64,000 nucleotides of DNA from Atlantibacter sp032062175 (GCF_032062175.1 NZ_DAMBQK010000023.1:14278-78277); one strand, 5' to 3'; shown: positions 9,801 through 17,674, numbered from the stretch's first letter. Numbers and translations: made by a program. The notes: a model not told the origin generated them from the sequence alone.

Positions 9801-10922
9801 CTGCTGGAACTGGTTCATCAGGCGCGACGCGGCGTGGGTATCGCCCATCATCAGCAGCGCCGAGAGTTTGCCGTCGCGCACCAGCACACGGCGGTAGTGA
9901 CCGCTTAATGGGTCGAAACTGGTGAGGGTCTGGCATGCGGGCGTGGGGTTGATGTCACCCGCGCTGAACAAATCGATACCGGTGACTTTTAAGCGCGTGC
10001 CGCGCGGCTGGTAGTGAAAATCGCCCTGCGGCTGGCCCGCTAATCGGGCGGCCAGTACGTCGGCCTGGGCCAGGCACGGGGCGACTAAGCCCCAAAGCGC
10101 GCCGTTAAATTCGCAGCATTCGCCGATAGCGCTGATGCCCGGCAGCGCGGTTTGCAGTTGTCCATCCACCAGAATTCCCCGGTTACAGGGCACGCCCGCC
10201 GCGCTGGCGAGTGAGATATTGGGTTTGACGCCGGTGGCAATTACCACCCGCGCAGCCCGGAGCGTTGCGCCGTTGCTCAGCGTCACGCCTTGCGCGCCTA
10301 TGTCGGTCAACGTCTGGCCCAGCACACAGTGAATACCGCGCGCTTCCAGCCGCTCTGCCAGCAGACGCGCCGCCTGCTCATCCAACTGTTGTTCCATCAG
10401 CCGGGCTGCCAGATGCACCAGCGTCACCGGAATACCGCGCTGGGCCAGCGCCGCGGCGGCTTCCACGCCCAGTAGCCCGCCGCCGAGCACGACCGCCGGG
10501 CCGTCATGGCGCAAAATAGCCTCCACATCTCCCTGGGTGCGAAACGCGTGGACGTGCGGCTGCTGATGACCGTTAATCGGCGGGATAAACGGCACAGAAC
10601 CGGTGGCGAAAACTAATTCATCCCAGTGCAGTTGCTGGCGCGGGGTAGTAACGGTGCGGTTAGCGACGTCCACCGCCAGCACCTTTTCATTGCTCAGCAC
10701 GGTCACGCCGTGGGCCTGATACCACGCCAGCGGGTGGAGCGTGGTATCGGCAGCGGTTTTCTCGCCGCCGAGCACCGGAGACAGCAAAATGCGGTTATAC
10801 GCCACGCCCGGCTCGTCGCCGATCAGCGTGATGGCATAGCGCGCCGGGGCCAGTTGCAGCAGTTGCTCCACCAGCCGGACCGCCGCCATGCCGTTACCGA
10901 CAATCACCAGTTGCGTCGTCAT
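6855..10922 (-). CDS. nasB: Fused NasC-NasB: nitrate reductase electron-transfer flavoprotein plus NAD(P)H nitrite reductase
   Basis: One open frame of 1355 codons covering what Klebsiella literature describes as two genes. Residues 1-398 (NasC-like) form an FAD/NAD pyridine nucleotide-disulfide oxidoreductase (VIVGNGMAAVRLVEQL, VVLGGGLLGVEAA), proposed to feed electrons to NasA. From Met399 (ATG at 9728) the remaining 957 residues are a NirB-type nitrite reductase. This part holds a second FAD/NAD module (VVIGHGMVG, VVIGGGLLGLEAA), a BFD-like [2Fe-2S] domain (ICSCHNVSK ... CGGC), sulfite/nitrite reductase domains with siroheme/[4Fe-4S] cysteines (CVGSTWC and CTRECAEAQGKDVG), and a C-terminal NirD-like Rieske-fold domain. 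The start at 10922 has a GAGGAG ribosome binding site; an ATG further upstream would run into nasD. Confidence 0.95.
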   Translation of the reverse strand: MTTQLVIVGNGMAAVRLVEQLLQLAPARYAITLIGDEPGVAYNRILLSPVLGGEKTAADTTLHPLAWYQAHGVTVLSNEKVLAVDVANRTVTTPRQQLHWDELVFATGSVPFIPPINGHQQPHVHAFRTQGDVEAILRHDGPAVVLGGGLLGVEAAAALAQRGIPVTLVHLAARLMEQQLDEQAARLLAERLEARGIHCVLGQTLTDIGAQGVTLSNGATLRAARVVIATGVKPNISLASAAGVPCNRGILVDGQLQTALPGISAIGECCEFNGALWGLVAPCLAQADVLAARLAGQPQGDFHYQPRGTRLKVTGIDLFSAGDINPTPACQTLTSFDPLSGHYRRVLVRDGKLSALLMMGDTHAASRLMNQFQQPVEPHAGLLFDIDQPQPLAAGSDEMSKATLVVIGHGMVGHHFLEQCVNAGLHQQYQIIVFGEERHAAYDRVHLSEYFAGRSADSLSMVDGDFFARSGIERRTGCRIVDIDRERQVVRDAEGRETCWDRLVLATGSWPFVPPVPGHQQPGCFVYRTLDDLDAIRERAKTATRGVVIGGGLLGLEAANALKQLGLETHVVEFAPNLMAVQLDSSGAAMLRQKISALGVSVHTSKSTNAIRATETGLALEFADEQSLETDLVVFSAGIRPQDALARQAGLALGERGGIVIDDRCLTSDPRISAIGECALWQGKIFGLVAPGYQMARVAAANLNGENAQFSGADMSTKLKLLGVEVASFGDAHGATPGAQSYQWTNGPAQTYKKIVVSADNKRLLGGVLVGDSSDYATLLQMMLNDMALPAQPETLILPASSPSAVKGLGVAALPDSAQICSCHNVSKAQICQAVSDGATHLDALKTCTKAATGCGGCSALVKQVLDYQLEQQGVEVKKDICEHFAYSRQEIYHLVRVNHIRSFNQLISRYGRGHGCEICKPLVGSVLASCWNEYLLKPGHLPLQDTNDRYFANIQKDGTYSIVPRMPAGEVTPDGLIAIGEIAKRYNLYSKVTGGQRIDLFGARLEQLPPIWRELVAAGFETGHAYGKSLRTVKSCVGSTWCRYGVQDSTGLAVELEHRYKGLRAPHKIKMAVSGCTRECAEAQGKDVGVIATEKGWNLYVCGNGGMKPRHADLFASDLDTATLLRTVDRFLMFYIRTADRLQRTSTWMDNLEGGLAYLQAVILHDSLGICDELEREMALVIESYQCEWQTTLNSPDRLALFKSFVNSDTPDEAVQRQILRDQPQLVSVPQQQEAASSSRLWQEVCRLDEIPADAGIGARLGNMQIALFRFNDAVYALDNREPDSDANVLSRGMLGDVAGEPVVISPLYKQKIRLRDGCFQGSSQQAVRAWPVKIEADKVWVSSQALILRAEAS

Positions 10923-10932
10923 CGCCCGCTCC

Positions 10933-11721
10933 TCACGCCGCGTTGGGCTGCTTTTCATACAGGAAATGGAGGATTTGCTGGCGCAACTGGTGGTAGTGCG
11001 GATCGTCCGCCAACTGCACCCGGTTGCGCGGTCGTGACAACGTCACATCAAGGATTTCCCCTACCGTGGCCGCCGGGCCGTTGGTCATCATCAGCACCCG
11101 GTCGCACAGCAGCACCGCTTCGTCCACGTCGTGGGTGATCAGTACGATGGTGGTATTCAACGCCTGCTGGATGCGCATCACCGCATCCTGAAGGTGGGCG
11201 CGGGTTAAGGCATCGAGCGCGCCGAACGGCTCATCCATCAGCAGCACTTTCGGCTTCATCGCCAGCGCCCGGGCAATGCCGATGCGCTGCTTCATGCCGC
11301 CGGAAATCTCCCCGGGGCGTTTATCCCGTGCGTGGCCCATCTGTACCTGTTCGAGGTTGTGCATGATCCACTCACTACGCTCGGCGCGGCTCATGGTGCG
11401 GGCAAAGATGTGGTCCACTGCCAGCGCCACGTTCTGGTAGCAGGTCAGCCACGGCAGCAGGGAATGGTTCTGGAACACCACCGCGCGCTCCGGACCCGGC
11501 CCGGCGATTTCGCGGTTATCGCACAGCAGCCCGCCTTCGCTGGGCAGCGTGATGCCCGCGATCAGGTTAAGCAGCGTGGATTTGCCGCAGCCGGAATGGC
11601 CAATCAGCCCAACGGTTTCCCCGGCGGCGATATCAAAGCTCACGTTTTGCAGCGCCAGGAACTCACCGCCCTGGGTGGCGAAACGCTGGCTGACGTTCTG
11701 GACCTGAATAATCGGTTTCAT
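10933..11721 (-). CDS. nasD: Nitrate ABC transporter ATPase NasD (NrtD-type)
   Basis: ATP-binding subunit of the high-affinity nitrate/nitrite uptake system, acting at the cytoplasmic face of NasE. The 262-residue product has Walker A GHSGCGKST, the ABC signature ISGGMKQRIGIARAL, Walker B VLLMDEPFGALD and the switch His in VLITHDVDEA. It belongs to the NrtCD/SsuB/TauB group of importer ATPases. It lies 10 bases before nasC and 10 bases after nasE in the operon. Confidence 0.96.
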   Translation of the reverse strand: MKPIIQVQNVSQRFATQGGEFLALQNVSFDIAAGETVGLIGHSGCGKSTLLNLIAGITLPSEGGLLCDNREIAGPGPERAVVFQNHSLLPWLTCYQNVALAVDHIFARTMSRAERSEWIMHNLEQVQMGHARDKRPGEISGGMKQRIGIARALAMKPKVLLMDEPFGALDALTRAHLQDAVMRIQQALNTTIVLITHDVDEAVLLCDRVLMMTNGPAATVGEILDVTLSRPRNRVQLADDPHYHQLRQQILHFLYEKQPNAA

Positions 11722-11731
11722 GGTGCGCTCC

Positions 11732-12619
11732 TTATTTTTCCTGCCAGCTAAAACGACGCGCCAGCCACAGCAGCGCCTGCTCGAGCATCAGCCCCACCAC
11801 GCCGATAATGACGATGGCGATGATGATGTTTTCGACGTTGAGATTGTTCCACTCATTCCAGATCCAGAAGCCGATGCCCAGGCCGCCGGTGAGCATTTCG
11901 GCGGCGACAATCACCAGCCAGGCGATGCCGATAGACAGGCGCACCCCGGTTAACATCGCCGGCAGCACCGCCGGAAACAGAATGCGGCGCATCACCGTCC
12001 ATTCGGAGAGTTGCAGCACCCGCGCTACGTTGAGGTAGTCGTCCGGGATGCGGCGCACCCCGTCGGCGGTGTTGATTACCATTGGCCAGATTGAGCAGAT
12101 GAAAATGGTCCAACTGGATGCCGGTTCGGCGCGCTGGAACAGCAGCAACCCGATGGGCAGCCAGGCCAGCGGGCTGACCGGGCGCAGTAGCGCAATCAGC
12201 GGGCCGAACATCCGGGCGAAGAATACGAAGCGTCCAGTCAAAAAGCCGAGCGGAATGCCCACCAGCGCCGCCAGCCCAAAGCCAATAGCCACGCGCTGTA
12301 AGGATGCCAGCACGTTCCAGCCGATGCCCTGATCGTTGGGCCCTTCACGGTAAAACGGGTCGGCGAACAGGGTCAGCGCGGAATCCAGAGTACTGAGCGG
12401 GCCGGGAAAGCCTTTGCTGTTGATCGACACCAGTTGCCAGGCCACCAGCGCCAGCCCTAAACCCAGCAGCCCCGGCAGCAGACGCTGCGCCAGATGGTTG
12501 GCGGCGATGCGCAGGGCCGGATGGCGTTTGCGCACCTGCACCGGCGGCAGTGCGATGACCTCGGCGCTGATGATTTCTGACGTGACAACGTCACTATGCG
12601 TCACAATTTGCTGTTTCAT
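11732..12619 (-). CDS. nasE: Nitrate ABC transporter permease NasE (NrtB-type)
   Basis: Membrane permease of the nitrate importer, 295 residues. A hydrophilic N-terminal stretch of about 45 residues is followed by membrane helices (LPGLLGLGLALVAWQLV, VAIGFGLAALVGIPLGFLTG, near IIIAIVIIGVVGLMLEQALL). The EAA coupling loop is RIPDDYLNVARVLQLSEWTVMRRILFPA, with the conserved Gly replaced within the family's range. I chose the ATG at 12619, overlapping the nasF TGA as ATGA; the open frame continues upstream only as an overlap of nasF. Confidence 0.94.
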   Translation of the reverse strand: MKQQIVTHSDVVTSEIISAEVIALPPVQVRKRHPALRIAANHLAQRLLPGLLGLGLALVAWQLVSINSKGFPGPLSTLDSALTLFADPFYREGPNDQGIGWNVLASLQRVAIGFGLAALVGIPLGFLTGRFVFFARMFGPLIALLRPVSPLAWLPIGLLLFQRAEPASSWTIFICSIWPMVINTADGVRRIPDDYLNVARVLQLSEWTVMRRILFPAVLPAMLTGVRLSIGIAWLVIVAAEMLTGGLGIGFWIWNEWNNLNVENIIIAIVIIGVVGLMLEQALLWLARRFSWQEK

Positions 12620-13878
12620 GCATTGCTCCCCTGATGCGAGATGTCGAAGCTGGCGGCGTAAGACGCCGGGTCCGCGCCGTTCCAGATTTTGCCGTCGAGC
12701 AGACGGCTGCTGCGCATGGCGTCTTTCGGCAGGTTGACGCCGGTGGCGCTGGCGGCTTGCTGGTAAATGTCGGTACGGTTGATGCGCCGGGCGATGGCCA
12801 GATAATCCGGCTCCTGTTTCAATAACCCCCAGCGGCGGAACTGGGTCAGGAACCAGATGCCATCCGACAGCCACGGATAGCTGACCTCGCCATCGCGGAA
12901 GAACTGCATTCCGTGGCGGTCCTGCCAGCGGCGGCCCGCGCCGTTGTCGTAGTCGCCAAGCATCCGGCCCGTGAGGTACTGCGCTTTGGTATTCAGGTAC
13001 GCGCGTTTTGCCAGTACCTGTGCGGTTTCCCGGCGGTTGTCATCGCTGGCGTCAATCCAGCGCGCCGCGTCGAGCGTGGCGGAAACCAGCGCCCGCGCGG
13101 TGTTCGGGTTTTGCTCCACCCAGTCATGACGGCAGCCGAGCACTTTTTCCGGATGATCCGGCCAGATATCCTGGGTCGTGGCGGCGGTAAAACCGATGCG
13201 GTCGTTAATCGCCCTGGCGTTCCAGGGTTCGCCGACGCAAAAGCCCACCATGTTGCCGATGCGCATGTTCATCACCATCTGCGGCGGCGGCACCACCACG
13301 GTGCGCACATCGGTGAACGGATTGATGCCTTCGGAGGCCAGCCAGTAATAGAGCCACATGGCGTGGGTGCCGGTTGGGAAGGTGTGGGCGAAGGTGTAAC
13401 TGCCTGGCGCGGACTGGCGCAGATAACCCGGCAGATCCCCCAGCGAGCGCACACCTTTGTCCAGTAGATCGGTAGAAAGCGTGATCGCCTGACCGTTGTT
13501 GTTGAGGGTCATCAGGCTCGCCATCGGCTGCTTTTTCCCGGCGATGCCCAGCTCCAGCCCGTATACCATCCCGTAAAGGATGTGCGCGGCGTCCAGCTCG
13601 CCGTACACCAGTTTGTCGCGCACCGCCGCCCAACTCGCCTCTTTGCTGAGGTTGAGTTTGATGCCATAGCGGGCGTCGAAGCCTTTCACCGACGCCATCA
13701 CCAGCGGCGCGCAGTCAGTCAGCGGGATAAACCCGACGTTTACCTGCTGGCGCTCCGGCTGGTCAGAGCCGGCTGCCCAGACGCTGCTCGCCAGCCCCGG
13801 TATCATCAATACGCCGCCCAGTGTGGCTCCCGCCTGAATCAGGCGGCGGCGGGAAAGCCCTCGTTGTGTTTCGCTCAT
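12616..13878 (-). CDS. nasF: Nitrate-binding protein NasF (NrtA-type), Tat-exported
   Basis: Periplasmic solute-binding component of the nitrate transporter, 420 residues. The N terminus carries a twin-arginine signal (SRRRLIQAG at about residues 9-17, followed by GGVLMIPGLASSVWAA), which fits export of a folded protein. The mature part has the NrtA/CmpA-type fold start VNVGFIPLTDCAPLVMASVKGFD. The start at 13878 is preceded by GGAG at 13884-13887. It is the first gene of the nas operon, directly downstream of a terminator-bearing leader, so its expression should depend on antitermination by NasR. Confidence 0.95.
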   Translation of the reverse strand: MSETQRGLSRRRLIQAGATLGGVLMIPGLASSVWAAGSDQPERQQVNVGFIPLTDCAPLVMASVKGFDARYGIKLNLSKEASWAAVRDKLVYGELDAAHILYGMVYGLELGIAGKKQPMASLMTLNNNGQAITLSTDLLDKGVRSLGDLPGYLRQSAPGSYTFAHTFPTGTHAMWLYYWLASEGINPFTDVRTVVVPPPQMVMNMRIGNMVGFCVGEPWNARAINDRIGFTAATTQDIWPDHPEKVLGCRHDWVEQNPNTARALVSATLDAARWIDASDDNRRETAQVLAKRAYLNTKAQYLTGRMLGDYDNGAGRRWQDRHGMQFFRDGEVSYPWLSDGIWFLTQFRRWGLLKQEPDYLAIARRINRTDIYQQAASATGVNLPKDAMRSSRLLDGKIWNGADPASYAASFDISHQGSNA

Positions 13879-13890
13879 GGCTGCTCCAAT

Positions 13891-13932
13891 AAAAAAGGCG
13901 TCCAACAATGCGTGAACATTGCGGGACGCCTT
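13891..13932 (-). terminator. Leader intrinsic terminator of the nas operon (antitermination target)
   Basis: On the minus strand GGCGTCC (13930-13924) pairs with GGACGCC (13903-13897), with an inner CAATG/CATTG stem and a 6-nt loop, followed immediately by six T at 13896-13891. It sits between the sigma-54 promoter and the nasF ribosome binding site, so it would stop transcription before nasF unless antiterminated. This matches the known 3:4 hairpin arrangement of the Klebsiella nasF leader. Confidence 0.85.
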
Positions 13933-13947
13933 TATCCTCATCGCCGG

Positions 13948-13965
13948 GAAGCCGCCGTTGGCTTC
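13948..13965 (-). promoter_or_regulatory. NasR (ANTAR) binding hairpin in nasF leader
   Basis: Minus-strand RNA would read GAAGCC-AACGGC-GGCTTC: a 6-bp stem with a six-base loop having A at position 1 and G at position 4. These are the loop features recognised by ANTAR-domain antiterminators. It lies 5' of the terminator hairpin in the leader, as in the 1:2 hairpin of Klebsiella nasF. Function inferred from position and motif. Confidence 0.75.
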
Positions 13966-13997
13966 TCTGCGTTTTGTGTTGTGGTCAGTTAAGGTTT

Positions 13998-14013
13998 TGC
14001 AATTGCTGTGCCA
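13998..14013 (-). promoter_or_regulatory. Sigma-54 promoter of the nas operon
   Basis: Minus strand reads TGGCACAGCAATTGCA, an essentially perfect -24/-12 element (TGGCAC-N5-TTGCA; GG and GC one helical turn plus two bases apart). Predicted transcription start is near 13987, giving a leader of about 109 bases before nasF. Sigma-54 dependence fits nitrogen-limitation control by NtrC; I did not identify NtrC sites with confidence. Confidence 0.85.
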
Positions 14014-14098
14014 GGAATTTGCACCGCTTTTGCCGGGGTTTCAGCGCTTTTTTGTGAGCCAGCGCACCATAAGCTGTCACGCTCTGCCCCGCGGGTGT

Positions 14099-14124
14099 GC
14101 AGCTAACGCTTTGGCGTTAGCTGC
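14099..14124 (-). terminator. Stem-loop overlapping the nasR stop codon
   Basis: GCAGCTAACGC and GCGTTAGCTGC form a perfect 11-bp stem with loop TTTG; the nasR TAG is inside one arm. No T-run follows on the minus strand, so it may be a weak terminator or an mRNA 3' stabiliser that separates nasR from the nasF promoter. Confidence 0.5.
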
Positions 14125-15305
14125 CACAGCGAGGCGCTGAGCAGCAGAGAACGGGCGATATCCACCATCCGCTGGTTCTGGTTCATGGCGAGCTTGCGAA
14201 GCTGTTGCCAGGCCAGTTCTTCACTGATGCCCTGATGGCTCATCAGCAGGCTTTTGGCTTTATCAATGGTTTTGCGCTCTTCCAGCGTTTCCTGAAGCGA
14301 AGTGAGTTCACGGCTGAGTTTTTCCAGCTCGCGCGCCTGCTGGCGCACCAGCGGCAGCAGATGACGTTCCACCGGCGCGACCCTGGCGCTGCTCTGCTGC
14401 ACTACCCACGCGGCCAGCGCCGTTTCGCTGGTGTGCGAGTCATCTAAAGTATGTTGTAACGAAAGTTGCGCGGCGGCGGAAAGCGTGTCGATTAACCGGG
14501 TTTCAATCAGCCGCAGCGCGTCCAGACGTTCGGTCTGGAGTGCAAACCAGCGCGCCGCCGAGTGCGGGTTGGCCGGGATGCGGGTGCAGGCCTCGCGGCG
14601 CATCTGTTCGATATCCCGGGTCGCCTCAGCAGTCTCGCGAAACGTCGCCGCCTTAGAGGGGCCAGCCAGCGACAGGAAGGTGGAAAAGCTGTGCTGCTGG
14701 GCGTCGATACGGTCCACCAGCATCTGGCGCAGCGCGGCGTCGAACTCGCCGCGGGTAAAGCCAATCGCCCCCACCGCCCGTTCCTGCCCGACCCACTCTT
14801 TGCCCTGCATCAGGCTGTACAGCGCGGTCAACGCCTGGGCCACCTGCGGATCGCTCAGGGTGTCGTTGGCTTCCGGGATAATCTCCATAAGCGGTTGAAC
14901 GGTGCGGATAAAGCGGTCCATGGCCTGCTCCGGTGTGATACGCGCAGCGAGGATCTCTTCGCGTAACGCGCTTAACCCTTCCAGAAACCACAATGCGCAG
15001 GCCAGTTTCGCCGCCGCGTTGCCGTTCATCAGGGCGTGATGTTCGGCCAGCCAGCGCTGGAAAGCGGCAAGAGCGTCATCCACTTGCTGGGCGCTGTGCT
15101 GCAATTGCGTGCCAAACAGCGCGCCCCTGGAGCACAGCCAGACGTTGGACGCGCCGCGCTCGCGCTGGAGTGCGTGCACCAGTTGGCTAATCAATGTGGC
15201 GAACTCCCCCAGCCGGGCAAGATGCTGTAACTGCTGCTGTTGCTGGCGACGGGTATAGCGAAACCATTCCAGCGCGGATTGTGGGCGTGGCGCCTGTTGA
15301 TTCAT
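14103..15305 (-). CDS. nasR: Nitrate/nitrite-responsive antiterminator NasR
   Basis: Cytoplasmic RNA-binding regulator that releases the nas operon leader terminator when nitrate or nitrite is bound. Of 400 residues, about 1-300 form the all-helical NIT sensor domain (HALQRERGASNVWL at the start of the pocket). A coiled-coil linker follows (ARELEKLSRELTSLQETLEERK). The C terminus is an ANTAR domain (IDKAKSLLMSHQGISEELAWQQLRKLAM, written as two parts: IDKAKSLLM and SEELAWQQLRKLAM). Start at 15305 has GGGAG upstream. Divergent neighbour is ychN. The stop codon lies inside a perfect 11-bp inverted repeat (14099-14124). Confidence 0.95.
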   Translation of the reverse strand: MNQQAPRPQSALEWFRYTRRQQQQQLQHLARLGEFATLISQLVHALQRERGASNVWLCSRGALFGTQLQHSAQQVDDALAAFQRWLAEHHALMNGNAAAKLACALWFLEGLSALREEILAARITPEQAMDRFIRTVQPLMEIIPEANDTLSDPQVAQALTALYSLMQGKEWVGQERAVGAIGFTRGEFDAALRQMLVDRIDAQQHSFSTFLSLAGPSKAATFRETAEATRDIEQMRREACTRIPANPHSAARWFALQTERLDALRLIETRLIDTLSAAAQLSLQHTLDDSHTSETALAAWVVQQSSARVAPVERHLLPLVRQQARELEKLSRELTSLQETLEERKTIDKAKSLLMSHQGISEELAWQQLRKLAMNQNQRMVDIARSLLLSASLWQLTPKR

Positions 15306-15389
15306 GTCATACTCCCGAAGTCATTACCGCTTTACTCTGGTCATCAATTAACAAAGCAATAACCATGCCCAAACGGCAAAGGAGTCAAC

Positions 15390-15743
15390 GTGCAAAATAT
15401 CGTGATTATCGCTAACGGGGCGGCTTACGGCAGTGAGTCGCTGTTTAACAGCCTGCGTCTGGCTATCGCCCTGCGTGAGCAGCAGGACGATCTGAGTCTG
15501 AAACTGTTTTTGATGTCGGATGCGGTGACGGCGGGCATTCGCGGCCAGAAACCGGCGGAAGGCTACAATATTCAGCAGATGCTGGAGATCCTCACCGCGC
15601 AGAACGTGCCGGTGAAGCTGTGTAAGACCTGTACCGACGGGCGCGGCGTTTCCGGGCTGCCGCTGATTGATGGCGTGGAGATTGGCACGCTGGTAGAACT
15701 GGCCCAGTGGACGCTGGCGGCAGATAAAGTCCTGACCTTCTGA
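15390..15743 (+). CDS. ychN: DsrE/DsrF-like protein YchN
   Basis: Small cytoplasmic protein of the DsrE/F (YchN) sulfur-relay fold, 117 residues, exactly the length of E. coli YchN, which forms a homohexamer. The start VIIANGAAYGSESLFNSLRLA and the conserved Cys pair region VKLCKTCTDGRG are family hallmarks; the cysteine in KTC is the likely persulfide site. A ribosome binding site (AAAGGAG) is 5-10 bases upstream. It faces away from nasR across 84 bases. Physiological role unknown. Confidence 0.95.
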   Translation: MQNIVIIANGAAYGSESLFNSLRLAIALREQQDDLSLKLFLMSDAVTAGIRGQKPAEGYNIQQMLEILTAQNVPVKLCKTCTDGRGVSGLPLIDGVEIGTLVELAQWTLAADKVLTF

Positions 15744-16053
15744 TTGCCTGCTGCCGTATGCGCCCCGCTGCGGCAGTTTCCAAACTATTAACGCGATTCG
15801 GCACCCCGCCGCGAAATAGCGGGCTGAACGCGCCGCCCGTTTCCAGAATTTCCCGCCTCGTTTGTTGATTTATCACGCGCAAACCTGCCAGCGCTGAATG
15901 CTTTGAGGGAATTTATAACTAAAGTTTAATGATTATGAAATTCGTTGATCAAAGTCAGCATCTGCGCCCCCCCTCTTTGGTGTTATGCATAAGCGTGATT
16001 TGTGAACAGAGTCACGTCCTGGGGTAGTCTTTTTTATGGCAGAGGGTAAAGAG
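15744..16053. other. Intergenic region ychN to DUF1883 gene
   Basis: About 310 bases with no convincing gene. Just after ychN, CTGCCG and CGGCAG flank a GC-rich stretch (15750-15776) followed by TTT, a possible weak terminator. The second half is AT-rich and contains the CRP-like site listed separately. Confidence 0.6.
16001..16016 (+). promoter_or_regulatory. CRP-like site
   Basis: TGTGA-ACAGAG-TCACG matches the CRP consensus TGTGA-N6-TCACA except for the last base. It lies 38 bases before the DUF1883 start codon. No clear -10/-35 was resolved, so activation versus repression cannot be told. Confidence 0.45.
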
Positions 16054-16296
16054 ATGGCGATGGTAAAAACGAGTCTGACGTTGTTTGGCGGGGATACGGT
16101 GGTGGTACGCTGTTCTGATTCTTGTCACATTCATTTGATGAGCGCCAAAGGCGCAGCCAGCAGTACGGCGGATATTTTAAGCGTGCAAAACCGCAAGCAC
16201 GCTTATCTTACCGTTCCCTACAGCGGTACCTGGAACGTGCTGATCGACAGTCACAGCCAGTCGCTGGATCACTCCATCAGCTACGTTCCCGCCTGA
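16054..16296 (+). CDS. DUF1883-family small protein
   Basis: An 80-residue protein with a beta-rich sequence typical of DUF1883 (LTLFGGDTVVVRCS, YLTVPYSGTWNVLID). Function unknown. I prefer the ATG at 16054 because AGAGGG lies 8 bases before it; an in-frame ATG at 16036 would add six residues, and one at 16060 would remove two. It stops 2 bases before the convergent chaC stop. A CRP-like site lies upstream. Confidence 0.75.
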   Translation: MAMVKTSLTLFGGDTVVVRCSDSCHIHLMSAKGAASSTADILSVQNRKHAYLTVPYSGTWNVLIDSHSQSLDHSISYVPA

Positions 16297-16298
16297 GT

Positions 16299-16991
16299 TT
16301 ATGCAAACCCCGGTTGCCAGTGAGCGTCGGACTGGGGTGCCTGCAACGCGCGAACCGCACTAATAAGTTCATCTAATGTCGGGTCGCGCATCCCCAGCTT
16401 GTCGAGTTCCTGCTCCAGTGAAAACAGATACTGGGCATTTGTGCCGAGCGGGCCGCTGGCGGCGGCAATCAGCGGGGCGATGATCGCGGCGCGGGTGTCG
16501 GATTCATACAGCGAGTGGCGCGGGTCCATAATAAACACCAGCGCGTTGACGGTACGGCCATCGTCCAGCGCCAGTTTGCACCAGGTGGGCAGATAGCAGC
16601 CGGTGATCATTTCACGCTTCCACAGCAGCTCCAGCTCTTGATCGAGCGTCGCTTCCGGCAGGCGATACGCCACGCCGGTGGTGCGACCGCCCTCTTTCAG
16701 CGCCAGCATCCGTCCCGGCTGGCAGGCGGTGCCGCGGCCTGCGGTTAAGCGCAGGCAAAACGCCCGGTGCCAGCCCGGCAGCGTGCCGGTGGCTGACTCG
16801 TCATACTCCAGCGCCGGGTTCCACATTAGCGAACCGTAACCGAAAATCCATACCGGGCCATCGTCAGGCCGACAGGCCAGCGTCGCCGCAAGGGATGCCG
16901 CGCGCTGCTCAGATGACCACAATAACGATTCCTCAATGGCTCCAAAAGCCGTCTTACAATCCGCTTTCATTAAGAAATCACGTGTTAGCAC
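16299..16991 (-). CDS. chaC: Glutathione-specific gamma-glutamylcyclotransferase ChaC
   Basis: Degrades glutathione to 5-oxoproline and Cys-Gly in the cytoplasm. I chose the GTG at 16991 (VLTRDFLMKADCK), preceded by GGAGG six bases upstream; it gives 230 residues, matching E. coli ChaC (about 231). A longer open frame upstream has no ribosome binding site. The substrate-binding loop WIFGYGSLMWNP and the catalytic Glu region in WKREMITGCYLP are present. In E. coli it neighbours chaB as here. Confidence 0.93.
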   Translation of the reverse strand: MLTRDFLMKADCKTAFGAIEESLLWSSEQRAASLAATLACRPDDGPVWIFGYGSLMWNPALEYDESATGTLPGWHRAFCLRLTAGRGTACQPGRMLALKEGGRTTGVAYRLPEATLDQELELLWKREMITGCYLPTWCKLALDDGRTVNALVFIMDPRHSLYESDTRAAIIAPLIAAASGPLGTNAQYLFSLEQELDKLGMRDPTLDELISAVRALQAPQSDAHWQPGFA

Positions 16992-17200
16992 TTCATACCT
17001 CCACCACTGCCACTCTTCCCTGACACCCTCTTGCCCTGTCTGCTGTTCATTTCGAAAGCAATTATGCTGTGACGATAGGCAATTAACCCAACGCTGGCAA
17101 GAGTTGAAAAATTGATTTGGCACAATTTCGGAGATTTGAAGACATTTTGTGGGGCGCTGGCGACGCAACGCCCAGGGTTATCAATTAATTAGCAGTGGAT

Positions 17201-17431
17201 TTATTTTTTCTTATGCCACTTTTCATCGTCACCTTTTTGGTAATCATGTTTTACAGCCGCCCACGCCACGCGGTGCGCGGTTTCCTCACGGCTGGCGTCA
17301 CCGCGCCGGTCGTCAGCATCTTTATACTGATCCCAGGCGCTGTTAAACGCTTCTTTGTAGATATCCTGGGCGTGGGCTGGCAGTACGTTGGTGACGTTTT
17401 CGGGTAAGTCGCTACGTGATTTATACGGCAT
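17201..17431 (-). CDS. chaB: ChaB family protein
   Basis: Small protein of 76 residues from the ATG at 17431 (MPYKSRSDLPENV), the exact E. coli ChaB length; an ATG ten codons upstream is less likely because the ribosome binding site AGAGAGG fits the shorter form. The conserved core HAQDIYKEAFNSAWDQYK and a Lys/His-rich tail (EKWHKKK) are visible. It has been proposed to regulate the ChaA antiporter, but this is not well established. It is divergent from chaA across a 272-base promoter region. Confidence 0.93.
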   Translation of the reverse strand: MPYKSRSDLPENVTNVLPAHAQDIYKEAFNSAWDQYKDADDRRGDASREETAHRVAWAAVKHDYQKGDDEKWHKKK

Positions 17432-17645
17432 ACAAACCTCTCTTTTCAGGGACAACTTCAAAGTGTGGGCCAGGACGTACGGTTTTGCCAGGTTATGGGA
17501 TAAATGTCAGAAGCTTCTCATTAATTCATTGTTAGTTAAATGGATTCTAAACAAGATAGCGGTTTATCCCCTTCTGAGGAAAAATTTTACCGCAGGCCGT
17601 AAAACTTCGTAAATATTCCCGGTGACCATGCGGTTTTTTGCTATT

Positions 17646-17674
17646 TTAGTGACCTTTCTCACAATGACTATAAT
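17646..17674 (+). promoter_or_regulatory. Putative chaA promoter
   Basis: A consensus -10 TATAAT at 17669-17674, with a weak -35 (TTAGTG, 17646-17651) at 17-base spacing. The start codon of chaA is 30 bases further, after GGAG. Confidence 0.5.

Noticed and set aside
12620..12874. Eighty-five-codon N-terminal extension of nasE
   Set aside because: Lies wholly antiparallel in frame sense to nasF coding (same strand, other frame) and is Arg-rich shadow sequence; ATGA overlap at 12619 is a better start.
13966..13987. Second ANTAR hairpin at the 5' end of the nas leader
   Set aside because: No stem with a six-base loop could be formed in these bases; a single hairpin fits the Klebsiella model.
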